Notes: a model not told the origin generated them from the sequence alone. Shown: positions 25,269 through 34,919, counted from the stretch's first letter. The stretch is 64,000 nt of DNA from SW10 sp047629805 (GCA_047629805.1 JBLHUR010000002.1:48096-112095), one strand, 5' to 3'. Program-made: numbers and translations.

Positions 25269-25883
25269 ATGAAAGAACCTTGGAGCATCAAATCCCGCGC
25301 CCGCGTGTGCGCCGCCACCGAGGTCGCCTTCGTGTCCGGCCAAAAAGTCCGCGCCGCTATTTTTCCCGACCCCGATTCGTCGGGCTACCTTCGGAAGGAT
25401 TTCACGCTGGATGCCTGGGCCGCACGTGAGGAGGAAGAGCTTCCTTTTTCGACCTGGATCACCACTTTTGAGCCTCCCGTTTTGGAAGGAAAACCAGAGG
25501 ATGTCGTCGACCAAGATCCCGAGTCCCTCCTCCGCAAGATGGTAGCAGACGATGAGGAGCATACCGAAAATGCGCGCTACATTTTGGCGGTGATGTTGGA
25601 GCGGAAGAAGCTCCTGCGCGAGACCGATACCCAGGAAGTTCCTTCGGGGATTTTGCGAGTTTACGAACATCGCAAGACAGGCGACGTCTTTCTTATAAAA
25701 GATCCTCAAATCCCTCTCTCGGATGTCGACCGAGTGCAGGAGGAAGTGAGGGCACTCCTCGATCCCGAGCCTATTCCAGAACTCGAACCAGAGGTTGAGG
25801 AAGCGGAAGCGGAAGAATCAGCCAAGCCAGTGGAGAACGAATCGGAGGAAACTCCACAAGAAACGACAGAAGAGGAGGAGTGA
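25269..25883 (+). CDS. Conserved hypothetical protein with acidic tail, coupled to dus
   Basis: A 204-residue protein with no signal peptide. The first 165 residues form a mixed domain with VCAATEVAFVSGQKVRAAIF and YILAVMLERKKLLRETD, followed by VYEHRKTGDVFLI. The last 40 residues are almost entirely Glu, Pro and Ala. I do not recognise the family; the pattern recalls short cytoplasmic proteins of Verrucomicrobiota with a Cys-poor zinc-ribbon-like core, but no function can be given. It lies between the LptF/G permease gene and dus on the same strand, and its stop overlaps the dus start (TGATG). Confidence 0.65.
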   Translation: MKEPWSIKSRARVCAATEVAFVSGQKVRAAIFPDPDSSGYLRKDFTLDAWAAREEEELPFSTWITTFEPPVLEGKPEDVVDQDPESLLRKMVADDEEHTENARYILAVMLERKKLLRETDTQEVPSGILRVYEHRKTGDVFLIKDPQIPLSDVDRVQEEVRALLDPEPIPELEPEVEEAEAEESAKPVENESEETPQETTEEEE

Positions 25884-26875
25884 TGTTACCTTGGTTCCAA
25901 AATCGCTTTCCGATCTATCTAGCCCCGATGGCGGGCGTGACAGATGTGACCTTCCGAACTCTTTGCAAAGAGCTCGGAGCCGATGTCATGGTCACCGAGT
26001 TCGTCTCGGCAGAAGGCATCATGCAGGCCGATCACCGCACGCGAAAGTACACCACCTTTACCGATGAGCAGCGTCCGGTGGGCGTGCAACTCTTTGGAGC
26101 CGATGGCGACCGCATGGGCGAGGCTGCCAAGAAGATCATCGATTGGAAGCAGCCCGATTTTATCGATCTCAATTTCGGCTGCCCGGTCAATAAGGTGGTT
26201 TCGAAAAACGGAGGCTCTTCACTTCTAAAAAACTGCCCTCTGCTCACCGAAACGGCGTCGAAGATTGTCAAAGCAGTCGGCGACCAAGTCCCGGTGACTG
26301 GAAAAATTCGCATCGGTTGGGATCAGCAAACGGTGAATGCCCCTCACGTGTGTCACCTCTTAGAAGACTGCGGAATCCAAGCAGTGGCCATTCACGGGCG
26401 GACCCGCTCGCAAGGGTATCGAGGAGAGGCCGACTGGGAGATCATCGATGAAAGCGCACAGTCCGTGAAAATCCCCGTCATCGGAAACGGTGACATTGAT
26501 TCGGCTCAAGTTTTGAAGCATCGAAAAGAAACGACCGCAGTTTCCGGAGTGATGATCGGACGGGCCGCGATGCAAAATCCGTGGATTTTTTCGGAAACAA
26601 AGACCTTCCTCGAAACCGGAGAACTTCCCCCCCGCCCCACCATCACGGAACGATGGCGTTTTGTCATTCGGCATTGCCGACTTGCGGTGGAGTCTGACCG
26701 ATATGGCGAAGAGAAGCACACCTTGATGGCGATGCGGTCGCGTTTGATGACTTATTGCAAGGGCTTCCCCGGCGCGAAGCCCCTGCGCCAGCAGCTTTCG
26801 CAAGTGACCTCGATCGCCGACGTCGAAGAGATTGCCGAACGGAGTCAGACTTTGCGCGAGGAAGAAGCTGGCTAG
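25883..26875 (+). CDS. dusB: tRNA-dihydrouridine synthase (DusB-like)
   Basis: FMN enzyme that reduces uridine to dihydrouridine in tRNA D-loops. The 330-residue protein has PIYLAPMAGVTDVTFRTLC (FMN-binding start of the TIM barrel), FIDLNFGCPVNKVVSKNGGS with the catalytic cysteine, IPVTGKIRIGWD-like PVTGKIRIGWD, AIHGRTRSQGYRGEADW and GVMIGRAAMQNPWIF. All belong to the Dus family. An in-frame GTG one codon upstream (25880) is an alternative start. DusB versus other Dus types cannot be fixed without a tree; bacteria with one Dus normally carry DusB. Confidence 0.88.
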   Translation: MLPWFQNRFPIYLAPMAGVTDVTFRTLCKELGADVMVTEFVSAEGIMQADHRTRKYTTFTDEQRPVGVQLFGADGDRMGEAAKKIIDWKQPDFIDLNFGCPVNKVVSKNGGSSLLKNCPLLTETASKIVKAVGDQVPVTGKIRIGWDQQTVNAPHVCHLLEDCGIQAVAIHGRTRSQGYRGEADWEIIDESAQSVKIPVIGNGDIDSAQVLKHRKETTAVSGVMIGRAAMQNPWIFSETKTFLETGELPPRPTITERWRFVIRHCRLAVESDRYGEEKHTLMAMRSRLMTYCKGFPGAKPLRQQLSQVTSIADVEEIAERSQTLREEEAG

Positions 26876-26946
26876 AATTAGTTAGAAATTTTTTAAAATA
26901 AAGATGATTGAACTAAATTCGATTTAGAATTAAGGTCTCTCTCATC

Positions 26947-27798
26947 ATGAAAGTGCCTCCGTTTGCCCTGATCCTTTTAACCTCGCTGACCCCGGTTTTT
27001 GGAGCCTCGGTGACCAACCGTCTCGATCGCTTGGAGAACCAGGTTTCAGAAATTCAGCTGCTTCTCAATCAGCTGAACAAACGGACCTTGCAGCAGCGCG
27101 AGGCTCTCCATACCCAGTCGACCATGGGGAGCAGACACTATCTTGTTCGCTCCGGTGACTCATATTGGTCGATTGCTCGCAGCCACAACGTCTCTGTTGC
27201 ATCCTTGGAGTATGCCAACCCGGGGATCAATCCGCTCCGCCTCAGAATTGGCAAGGCCATCAATATTCCGGGATCTACGGCAAGAGTCACGCATTCAAAC
27301 AACGCGGCCCAAACCGGCACCGGAACTTATCGGGTAAAAAAAGGGGACATCTTGGGAAGAATCTCCGAGGCCCACGGCATTCGGCTGCATCAGCTCCTGA
27401 GCGCAAATCCTGGCCTCAATCCAAAACGCCTAAAGGTGGGCGCAGTCCTCACCATTCCCGGGCAGCCCAGAAATGAAGTCATTCCACCTCTTCCCCGTAA
27501 GGAGAGAAGAGAGGCAACACCACCTGCCCCACGAAGCGAATCGGTAAAGGCCGTTGAAACAAGGAGGAACCCCTACGGCTCCCAGAAGACTCCGCAAATC
27601 CAGCGAGTCTCCCGCGACCTCTCCGGGATGGCACCGGAAAAGCAAAGGTTAGTTTCGGTATCGCGCGACAGTCGCCTCAGCGAGATTGCCCGGCTCCACA
27701 ACACGACGGTTGCTGAGATTAACCACTTGAATGATGTCGAATTGAGCCCTGATCAAATGATCCGAAGTGGCTCGCAATTGTATGTGCCGGCCCGTTAG
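26947..27798 (+). CDS. Exported LysM-repeat protein
   Basis: A 283-residue exported protein with a signal peptide (1-19, ending FGA) and a coiled coil (about 22-56). It has three LysM peptidoglycan-binding repeats: about 64-110 (HYLVRSGDSYWSIARSHNVS), 127-171 (TYRVKKGDILGRISEAHGIR) and 236-281 (LVSVSRDSRLSEIARLHNTT). A Pro/Arg/Glu linker separates repeats two and three. The third repeat lacks the usual YTV..GDT start, so it may bind weakly. No catalytic domain follows, so the protein probably anchors or organises at the cell wall. The upstream gap is AT-rich and may hold its promoter. Confidence 0.85.
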   Translation: MKVPPFALILLTSLTPVFGASVTNRLDRLENQVSEIQLLLNQLNKRTLQQREALHTQSTMGSRHYLVRSGDSYWSIARSHNVSVASLEYANPGINPLRLRIGKAINIPGSTARVTHSNNAAQTGTGTYRVKKGDILGRISEAHGIRLHQLLSANPGLNPKRLKVGAVLTIPGQPRNEVIPPLPRKERREATPPAPRSESVKAVETRRNPYGSQKTPQIQRVSRDLSGMAPEKQRLVSVSRDSRLSEIARLHNTTVAEINHLNDVELSPDQMIRSGSQLYVPAR

Positions 27799-27839
27799 AC
27801 TTCTTGCACTCTCTCAGAGGTCTCCCTAGTATTTTGTTA

Positions 27840-28343
27840 ATGGAGAGTTACGAAGTTTTTAAAGAGGCCTTCAAAAATTGTAGTCCTAAAGCAATCGCGA
27901 GCGAATTAGGAGTTTCTCTTTCGCTGGTTTACAAGTGGGCTCAAGAGCAATCGGAAAGTGGGAGCGGTTCACGCAACCCGCTTGACCGGATCTTGGAAAT
28001 CATCCGACTGACTGAGGAGGAACGCATCGTGGAGTGGCTCTGCGAGCGATGTAATGGTTACTTTGTCAGGAACCCGGAGAGTCGTTGTGAGAAGGGATTT
28101 GAAGTCCTGCCCGCTACCAATGAGATCGTGGCTCAGTTCTCGGGGCTACTTTCGCGGATTTCGCAAGCCGCATTAGATAGTTCGATCACCGAGGATGAAG
28201 CAGAGAGTATCCGAGAGCAATGGGATCGCTTGAAGTGTTACGGCGAAGGCTTCGTCCGATGCTGTGAAGAAGGTGACTTTGAAAAAATGGAAGTTGAAAA
28301 AGAAAAAGAGAAGGCGCCTGAGCCTCGTCGGACTCTTTATTAA
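27840..28343 (+). CDS. Small helix-turn-helix protein, CII-like
   Basis: A 167-residue protein whose first 45 residues form an HTH: FKNCSPKAIASELGVSLSLV then YKWAQEQ, as in phage CII-like or MerR-like DNA-binding heads. The middle has EWLCERCNGYFVRNPES and two further cysteines (C79 region), and the C-terminus is a Lys/Glu-rich helix. It is too short to be a full sensor. I chose the ATG at 27840 (MESYEVF) because upstream codons do not resemble protein. Target genes are unknown; it is followed after 62 bases by gltX on the same strand. Confidence 0.6.
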   Translation: MESYEVFKEAFKNCSPKAIASELGVSLSLVYKWAQEQSESGSGSRNPLDRILEIIRLTEEERIVEWLCERCNGYFVRNPESRCEKGFEVLPATNEIVAQFSGLLSRISQAALDSSITEDEAESIREQWDRLKCYGEGFVRCCEEGDFEKMEVEKEKEKAPEPRRTLY

Positions 28344-28405
28344 ACCGGGATTTATTTTTTGATCCCGATTGCCCGGCCAAGGTTGGCGGGGTATATCTGG
28401 AACAG

Positions 28406-29686
28406 ATGACACACCCTGTCCGCACCCGCTTTGCTCCCTCCCCTACCGGCTATCTCCACGTGGGCGGAGCCCGAACCGCACTTTTCAACTGGCTCTTTGC
28501 CAAACATCACGGTGGAACTTTTGTCCTGCGAGTGGAGGACACCGACGCCGCACGAAATACCGAGGAAGCCCGCGCCGCAATTTTCGAAGGCCTGGAATGG
28601 CTGGGGCTGGACTGGGAAGGTCCGGGAAACGAGGGAAACTGCGGCCCCTACTACCAGTCACAACGCAGCGCCATTTATGAGGAGTGGTTCCAAAAGCTGG
28701 TGGCTGCCGATCGAGTTTACGAGGACGCCGGAGCTTGGCGGTTTCGCTTTGAGCGCAAGCCGGTGACCATGCACGACCTCGTCTGCGGCGAAGTCGTCAT
28801 CGACTACACCGATGAGTCCAACACTCCCGATATGGTCGTACGCCGGTCGGATGGCTCTTTCATGTTCCACTTTGTGAACGTGGTCGATGATTTGACGATG
28901 GGAATTACCCACGCCATTCGCGGTGAGGATCACCTCATGAACACGCCCAAGCACTTGCAACTCATCGAGGCCTTTGGCAAAACTCCGCCAGCCTATGCCC
29001 ACGTTCCGCTCATTTTAAATGGCGACGGCTCGAAGATGTCGAAGCGGGATGAAGGGGCAGCATTGGGAGACTACCCCAAACAAGGGTTCACTTCTGCCGC
29101 GGTCGTCAATTTCTTAGCCCTCCTAGGTTGGTCGCCCAAAGATGAAAGCGAAGTGTTTTCGCTCCAAGACCTGGTCGAAAAATTCACGATTGATGCGGTG
29201 AACCGTTCGCCAGCCCGCTTTGATCCCGAGAAGTGCCGCTGGGTGAATCAACAGCACTTGCTCAAAATGTCTCCCGAGGAATTTGTGGCGGCCAGCCCTT
29301 CCGAAGCGACTCCCGAGATGCTCCTTTCGATCCAGGAAAAAGTATCCCTTCTCACCGAAGTGCCTGACGCCGTCGCCTTCTATCTCGATCCCGAATACCC
29401 CATCGATCCACAAGCTCTCGATAAGGTCAAAGGCAATGAAAACGCCGAACCACTCTTGCGAGATCTCGCCAAAAATTTCGCGAAATTGGCCGACTGGCCG
29501 CAGGCCAAGGAAACGATTGGCGAGACCGCAAAAGCATCCGGGGCGAAACCCGGTCAACTCATGTTCCCTCTCCGGGTCGCGCTTTCAGGGAAAACGGGTG
29601 GACCTGACTTAGGAGCCATTCTGAAGATCCTCGGACAAGCAGAGTGTGTTCGCCGATTGAACCGTTTTACCAATCTTTTAAAATGA
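28406..29686 (+). CDS. gltX: Glutamyl-tRNA synthetase
   Basis: Charges tRNA-Glu with glutamate. The 426-residue class I synthetase has TRFAPSPTGYLHVGGARTAL (HIGH-equivalent HVGG at 18-21), RVEDTDAAR, YAHVPLILNGDGSKMSKRDE with the KMSKS motif as KMSKR, and a C-terminal helical anticodon-binding domain ending LRVALSGKTGGPDLG. It is shorter than most bacterial GluRS (about 465-500), mainly in the anticodon-binding part. Whether it also charges tRNA-Gln is not visible. Its stop overlaps the aroE start (ATGA), so the two are translationally coupled. Confidence 0.95.
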   Translation: MTHPVRTRFAPSPTGYLHVGGARTALFNWLFAKHHGGTFVLRVEDTDAARNTEEARAAIFEGLEWLGLDWEGPGNEGNCGPYYQSQRSAIYEEWFQKLVAADRVYEDAGAWRFRFERKPVTMHDLVCGEVVIDYTDESNTPDMVVRRSDGSFMFHFVNVVDDLTMGITHAIRGEDHLMNTPKHLQLIEAFGKTPPAYAHVPLILNGDGSKMSKRDEGAALGDYPKQGFTSAAVVNFLALLGWSPKDESEVFSLQDLVEKFTIDAVNRSPARFDPEKCRWVNQQHLLKMSPEEFVAASPSEATPEMLLSIQEKVSLLTEVPDAVAFYLDPEYPIDPQALDKVKGNENAEPLLRDLAKNFAKLADWPQAKETIGETAKASGAKPGQLMFPLRVALSGKTGGPDLGAILKILGQAECVRRLNRFTNLLK

Positions 29687-30606
29687 AATTCTTCACCTTA
29701 GATCAACTTGCTTCGCTCAATGAGGGTGAAGAAAAACCGGCACGATTCGCTGTCATTGGAAACCCGGTGGGGCATTCGCTTTCACCGCAACTCCATCAAC
29801 CCGCTCTCGATGCTCTCGAGCAGGATGCCCGCTACGTGCGAGTCGAGGTGGAGCCCGAAAAAGTCTCGGAAGCCTTTGAAAAAATGTACGCCGCCGGGAT
29901 TCGCGGAATCAATGTCACGGTCCCCCATAAGCTCGAAGCGCTGAAGGCTTGTCACGAAGTCGACCCTGCCGCGGCATCGATGGGCGCGGTCAATACCATC
30001 GTCTTTGACTCCGAAGGAAAACGGACCGGCTTTAACACCGATGGCCCAGGATTCGTGCGGGCCATCCGCGAAGAATTCGGAGTCGATCTCGGTGATCTCA
30101 AAGTGATCATTGTCGGAGCGGGCGGCGGAGCAGGCCGCGCGATTGCCACGCAATGTGTCATGGAAAACTGTCCTCAGATCATTCTCGTCAATCGAACCGT
30201 CGCTAAAATCGAAGCGATGAAAAGCGAGCTTTTACAACTGGCACACCGTGACACTTTGGAAGGACCGCGCGACCGCATCAGTGTGCTGGCTCTCAATGAT
30301 CCTGAATTGAAAGAAGCCATCGCCGCGAGCGAACTCATCATCAATACCACTTCGGTTGGCTTAAAAGCCGCTGATCCATCTCCCTTCCCAAGCCATTGGG
30401 TAGAGCCCCATCATCTGGTTTACGATACCATTTACAATCCCGCGCGAACCCGCTTACTCCGCGATGCCGGGAGTCAAGGGTCCAGAATCGCAAACGGACT
30501 CTCCCTCCTCCTTCATCAGGGAGCACTTTCGCTGGAGTATTGGCTCAATCAAGACGCCCCCATTGATGCGATGAGACAGGGCGTCCGAGATGCCCTTAAG
30601 GACTGA
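29683..30606 (+). CDS. aroE: Shikimate dehydrogenase
   Basis: NADPH-dependent enzyme reducing 3-dehydroshikimate to shikimate in aromatic amino acid synthesis. The 307-residue protein has the substrate site RFAVIGNPVGHSLSPQLHQP (with SLSP), the catalytic Lys in NVTVPHKLEALKACHEVD, GAVNTIVF, TGFNTDGPGFVRAI, the NADP-binding VIIVGAGGGAGRAIATQ-like stretch, and a C-terminal GLSLLLHQGALSLEYWL. An extra 20 or so residues (MKFFTLDQLASLNEGEEKPA) precede the domain. Its end overlaps a convergent gene by 11 bases. Pairing with gltX is unusual. Confidence 0.93.
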   Translation: MKFFTLDQLASLNEGEEKPARFAVIGNPVGHSLSPQLHQPALDALEQDARYVRVEVEPEKVSEAFEKMYAAGIRGINVTVPHKLEALKACHEVDPAAASMGAVNTIVFDSEGKRTGFNTDGPGFVRAIREEFGVDLGDLKVIIVGAGGGAGRAIATQCVMENCPQIILVNRTVAKIEAMKSELLQLAHRDTLEGPRDRISVLALNDPELKEAIAASELIINTTSVGLKAADPSPFPSHWVEPHHLVYDTIYNPARTRLLRDAGSQGSRIANGLSLLLHQGALSLEYWLNQDAPIDAMRQGVRDALKD

Positions 30607-31750
30607 CCCAACCATCGTGGAGAAACTCCACAATCTCAAAAATCTCCTTATTTCCGGCTTCATCACCGTAACGGACCCGGAGAGTCGCCTTCTGATCTTG
30701 TAAGGGAGGCTCGTCGGTCACAAAACTTCCGTAATTGAGAAGGAGCTTAAGATCCCGATCGATCACCTTACTTCGGTCAGTATTCAAGGGCACATAAGCG
30801 AGGAAAAACTGATCGATGGATTCTCCGGAAATCACATAACCTGAGTAATTCACCTTACCAAAATCTTGGTCATACGATGGCTTCTTCGTAACCCGGCAGC
30901 GCAGAAACATCTCCTTCCTGGGCATCTTATTCACGATTTCCGGCACCGTCATTTCGGACCACCCCATCGTCGCGTCCCAGTCCAAAACAACTTTGTCATC
31001 GTCTTTCACGAAGTAGGCTTCGAAGGGATTTCCATCGACCCGGGTTCCCGATATCATGAGATAACCTCGCTTGGCTTCTTTTGCGCCCTCCGAAGAATTC
31101 ACGACCTTGGGAAGCCAAGCAAAATTAGAAGTCGGACTGGTGAGGTAGTCACTTCCCCACTGCTCTGGTTGTATTGGACTTAATTTACGGAAAGGCGAGT
31201 CACGAACAATCCCGGCAAGAGTCGCTGAATCACCAGCTGTATTGGCGATCTCAATGAGATCCTTTGCAGAATCAAGAACTTCGATCGAGCTCTCGTTAAA
31301 CCAACCAAGAGGCCCTTTACTCAAGTCCATCTCGGTGACGGTGCCTACAAGTGGATCAATATCAGTTTCAGTATTTCCACGGGGCTCCTCGGAGACCCAC
31401 ATCGTGACGCCGACCATAATCGCAAAAACAGAAACGATCAGTCCCACCAAGACGATCCAGAGCCAGGTCGTGGACCTCTTTTTGGTTCCCCAAACTTCAT
31501 CGAGAGGACGATCATCCTCCTTATTTTTCTTCAGTCGCCGGATCTGCTCCGCAACGTCAACGTGGCCATGATCATCACGCTCATCTTCCATGCCCACCAA
31601 CAAATCCTTCGCCTTCGCAAAAAGAGTATTGGCATGATCTTTGTTTTCGCTCGCTGACCGCTCGGTCTTTCTTTTTTTGCGAACTTTGCGAGTCCTCCGG
31701 ACCATTCGATCAGGAGCTTCTTCCGGTTCCTTGTCATCAACGTCGCTCAT
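30596..31750 (-). CDS. Single-pass membrane protein of unknown function, paralogue of its neighbour
   Basis: A 384-residue protein. Residues 1-90 are cytoplasmic and strongly charged (VRRTRKVRKKRKTE, then acidic). A membrane helix lies at about 94-117 (TTWLWIVLVGLIVSVFAIMV) and a large outer domain of about 265 residues follows. The end, ATLRVRYGDEAGNKEIFEIV then EFLHDGWV, resembles the end of the upstream neighbour (FLRLTVVLAWE...IMVLKDIVGVSWF), so the two are likely tandem paralogues. I do not recognise the family. It is the last gene of the iscA-hscB-hscA strand block, 18 bases after its paralogue. Confidence 0.65.
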   Translation of the reverse strand: MSDVDDKEPEEAPDRMVRRTRKVRKKRKTERSASENKDHANTLFAKAKDLLVGMEDERDDHGHVDVAEQIRRLKKNKEDDRPLDEVWGTKKRSTTWLWIVLVGLIVSVFAIMVGVTMWVSEEPRGNTETDIDPLVGTVTEMDLSKGPLGWFNESSIEVLDSAKDLIEIANTAGDSATLAGIVRDSPFRKLSPIQPEQWGSDYLTSPTSNFAWLPKVVNSSEGAKEAKRGYLMISGTRVDGNPFEAYFVKDDDKVVLDWDATMGWSEMTVPEIVNKMPRKEMFLRCRVTKKPSYDQDFGKVNYSGYVISGESIDQFFLAYVPLNTDRSKVIDRDLKLLLNYGSFVTDEPPLQDQKATLRVRYGDEAGNKEIFEIVEFLHDGWVSP

Positions 31751-31768
31751 AAATTTGAATGGTGTGGT

Positions 31769-33115
31769 TTATTCCTCCACGGGAGGTTTGGCTTCATCTG
31801 CATCTGCATCTTCAGCTGTCGCTTTCGATTCGCTCCGATAGTGACTTAGGATACTTTCTCCGAACCAAGACACCCCGACGATGTCCTTAAGAACCATGAT
31901 GCTCTCATCTCGCTCATTCTTCTCCCACGCCAGCACAACCGTAAGTCGTAGGAAGTTTTGAGGATCAAGAAATCTTGCGAGAATGGAATCATAAGGAACT
32001 TTTTCCGCTTTAAAATCCCCCCAAAGATCGAGGAACTTCTTTCCAATATCGCTCTTGGTAGCCACCTCAACCTCCGGCGACTCCGTATCCCGAAACCCGT
32101 CGGAGTCCTCATAGAGCCCTGGAGGACGGTAAAAACTTAGGTAAAACTTATTACTTTGATCACTGGTCCTCCTCTTCCTGACCAAAAGTCTGAAGGTGCC
32201 TTCCTTGGAACCTAGCTCCGATCTGAAACGAGACCAAGGTTCGCTGGAATAGGGCGCAAAATTTTCCCAATCCAATTTCCAGCCCTCACCATCCCAAACA
32301 TGGATTGCACCAAGACGATGATTCTTCTTACCCTCTAGCCCCTCCGTATCCCCCCAGATCGTTTCAATGGCAAAGTCCTTCTCTGAAAGTTTGATCACAT
32401 TTCTGGCGATCACGCCCATCTTCTCCTCCGGTTTTGGGAAGGAATGAAGACGATAATGGCGAGTGAAAGGAAGAGCCAAATCTGCTGGGTTATCAATAAA
32501 CTGCTCACGTCCATCATTCGTGGGATGATTCAAAAAACTAATAAAGCTCGTGGATACTTGAGTCTTGAATCTCCTTAAGACCTCAGCCTTCATCGTCTGC
32601 TCGCTGAGCTTCCCTCCCTCGACTAGGTCATCGTCTAGTTTCTCCTCATCTTTTCCCAGCTTGTAGAGGGCAAAAATAATCATCACAACGCTGAGCCAGC
32701 CGGCCAGAAAAAGGACGAGTCCTTTGTTTTTCTCCTTCCTCGGCCTCTTCTTACGACGTCGAATCCTTACCGAGCCATCCGGCATGATGATCTCCTCGTC
32801 CGAATCAGCGGCTTCAGCTTCTTCAATGGCAGAATCGAGCGTCTTCGAAGGGACCGCCTTTCTCTCAATCACCAGTCCACTCCTACTCGGAGCAGATTTT
32901 TTTCCAGTCAAATTACGAACGATACGGCTTTCCTTGGGTTTTGGCATCCCCCCCGGCACCTTGATCGCTTTGACCGCTTTCGTGTCCGATGGATCGCCTG
33001 GTTTTCCAAACTCATGTTGGCACTCACCACACGTCACCCCATCCTCCACGGGACCGTCACTGCGGACCACTCCTCGGCAGGATGGACAGATAAAAACTCC
33101 GGTTTTTGTACTCAT
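31769..33115 (-). CDS. Zinc-ribbon single-pass membrane protein of unknown function
   Basis: A 448-residue protein. The N-terminus has a zinc ribbon, FICPSCRGVV and VTCGECQHEF (two CxxC pairs, about residues 10-34). A disordered basic region (RIRRRKKRPRKEKNKG) precedes one membrane helix at about 131-150 (LVLFLAGWLSVVMIIFALYK), and an outer domain of about 300 residues follows with YRLHSFPKPEEKMGVIARNV and WKLDWENF. The outer domain resembles that of the next gene. The zinc ribbon recalls the MJ0042/FYDLN type of finger found in membrane-anchored proteins. Function unknown. It starts 43 bases after the hscA-like stop, suggesting shared transcription. Confidence 0.65.
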   Translation of the reverse strand: MSTKTGVFICPSCRGVVRSDGPVEDGVTCGECQHEFGKPGDPSDTKAVKAIKVPGGMPKPKESRIVRNLTGKKSAPSRSGLVIERKAVPSKTLDSAIEEAEAADSDEEIIMPDGSVRIRRRKKRPRKEKNKGLVLFLAGWLSVVMIIFALYKLGKDEEKLDDDLVEGGKLSEQTMKAEVLRRFKTQVSTSFISFLNHPTNDGREQFIDNPADLALPFTRHYRLHSFPKPEEKMGVIARNVIKLSEKDFAIETIWGDTEGLEGKKNHRLGAIHVWDGEGWKLDWENFAPYSSEPWSRFRSELGSKEGTFRLLVRKRRTSDQSNKFYLSFYRPPGLYEDSDGFRDTESPEVEVATKSDIGKKFLDLWGDFKAEKVPYDSILARFLDPQNFLRLTVVLAWEKNERDESIMVLKDIVGVSWFGESILSHYRSESKATAEDADADEAKPPVEE

Positions 33116-33158
33116 ACTATAACTTCAAACAGACTCTGCCCGACTCCCCCCCCGTAAG

Positions 33159-34919
33159 TCAATCTTCAGGACTCGAAAAAAGCGTCATTGTAGCGCGCTC
33201 TACCAAATTCGCCGCAAGTGTTTCCGTCGCCTTATCCAACTGCTCAACAGCAGCCTTCAAAGCTCCGACCTCCCCCGCTTCGATCGCTTTGACCACTTTG
33301 TCACGTGAGAACTCGATTTGTTCAATTTCCTCTTCTTCTAAAAAATCACCCGCTTGCTGCAAGGCAACCTCCACGGCCGGAAGGAGCTCGTCTGCCTTCA
33401 AACGTGCCTCCTCAAAAACCCGGGCATTCATATCCTCAAAAGCAAATTCCACACTCTCACTCACCATCCGCTCCACCTTCGCCTCATGGACATCCACCGC
33501 CGCGCTCCCTACCTGAATCACCACGTCCTTGCCGGTCGCCACGTCCCTCGCCAAAACCGAGAGAATCCCATCAGCATCGATCCTAAATTCCACCCCCACC
33601 CTCGCTTGACCTCGTCTCGCCGATTCAAAGGGCACCTCAAAGGAACCCAATTCCCAGTTATCAGCCGCAAGTTCACGTTCCCCCTGTAAAACCCGCACCT
33701 TCATCGAGCCCTGCCCATCCACCGCATTGGTAAACATCTCCCCTGCCTTACACGGAATCGTGGTGTTTCGTGAGATGAGAACATTCATCAAGCCCCCCAT
33801 CGTCTCGATCCCCAGGCTCAAAGGAGTCACATCCAGCAAAAGAACCTCCCGCACCGTCCCCGAAAGGATCCCCGCCTGAATCGCAGCACCCCGCGCAATC
33901 GCCTCATCAGGATGTTGGCTCAGATCGGCGGCACGGTCGAAGACCCGCGCCACCCTTTCCTGAACGCCAGGAATTCGACTACTCCCTCCCACCATCACCA
34001 CCGCATCGAGATCTCCGGCCTCGATCTGCGAATCCAACATCGCCCGGCGACACGCCGACTCCATCCGATCTAAAAAGGGCCCCATGATTCCCCTGAACTC
34101 GTCGATCCCGATCTCCAATTCTCCGGTAAAAGGAATGCGAAAAACCGCGCTCTCATCTTCCGTAAGTTGATGCTTCACCCTTCGACCCTCATTGACAAAG
34201 CGCACCTTCTCCAAAGGCTCCAGCTTGGCAAAATCCCCTTTCAAACGAGTCGCCGCAAACTCCGCGATCGCCCGATCAAAGTCATCGCCCCCCAACCGCG
34301 TGTCTCCAGCCGTCGCCGTCACCTCAAAAACTCCCTCGCGCATTTCCAGCACCGAGACATCAAAAGTCCCGCCACCCAAATCAAACACCGCCACCCGTGA
34401 CTTCTCCTCCAGCCGGTCCAAGCCATAAGAAAGAGCCGCGGCGGTTGGTTCACTCACGATCCGCACCACCTCCAACCCAGCCAACTCTCCCGCCTTCTTC
34501 GTTGCGGACCGCTGACCATCGTGAAAATAAGCCGGAACCGTAATCACCGCCTTATGAATCTCTGTCTCTAAGCGTTCTTCAGCCACCCTCTTGAGCTTCT
34601 TCAAAATCTCCGATGAAACCTCCTCGGGTGACTTTTGCCCCGCCTTGGTCTCCAGCTTCCCATCCTCGTTCAGGCGACCCTCCGCCTCCTCCGGACGCCG
34701 TCCGATCAAACTTTTCACACTTGTGATCACCTCCTCCACCCCGCTTCGCCGCAGAGCCTCATGGCCCACTTCAACGTCTCCCCCTGCTCCATACCAAACG
34801 GCACTCGGGGTCAAGGTTCGCCCCTGATCATCAGCCAGCAAAATGGGAAATCCCGAATCTACCACCGCAACTGCCGACTGGGTCGTTCCCAGATCAATTC
34901 CTACGATCACTTCGCTCAT
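33159..34919 (-). CDS. hscA: Hsp70 chaperone, HscA type
   Basis: A 586-residue Hsp70. The ATPase domain opens EVIVGIDLGTTQSAVAVVDS and contains VITVPAYFHDGQRSATKKAG, VVRIVSEPTAAALSYGLD, VAVFDLGGGTFDVSVLEM and VVMVGGSSRIPGVQ. The substrate-binding part has LLLDVTPLSLGIETMGG. Unlike DnaK it lacks a long acidic C-terminus and the EEVD-like tail. With the adjacent J-protein and IscA it forms a mini Fe-S chaperone cluster, hence HscA, which would act on an IscU-type scaffold that is not in the window. The ATG at 34919 (MSEVIVG) is preferred over one eight codons upstream. Confidence 0.85.
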   Translation of the reverse strand: MSEVIVGIDLGTTQSAVAVVDSGFPILLADDQGRTLTPSAVWYGAGGDVEVGHEALRRSGVEEVITSVKSLIGRRPEEAEGRLNEDGKLETKAGQKSPEEVSSEILKKLKRVAEERLETEIHKAVITVPAYFHDGQRSATKKAGELAGLEVVRIVSEPTAAALSYGLDRLEEKSRVAVFDLGGGTFDVSVLEMREGVFEVTATAGDTRLGGDDFDRAIAEFAATRLKGDFAKLEPLEKVRFVNEGRRVKHQLTEDESAVFRIPFTGELEIGIDEFRGIMGPFLDRMESACRRAMLDSQIEAGDLDAVVMVGGSSRIPGVQERVARVFDRAADLSQHPDEAIARGAAIQAGILSGTVREVLLLDVTPLSLGIETMGGLMNVLISRNTTIPCKAGEMFTNAVDGQGSMKVRVLQGERELAADNWELGSFEVPFESARRGQARVGVEFRIDADGILSVLARDVATGKDVVIQVGSAAVDVHEAKVERMVSESVEFAFEDMNARVFEEARLKADELLPAVEVALQQAGDFLEEEEIEQIEFSRDKVVKAIEAGEVGALKAAVEQLDKATETLAANLVERATMTLFSSPED

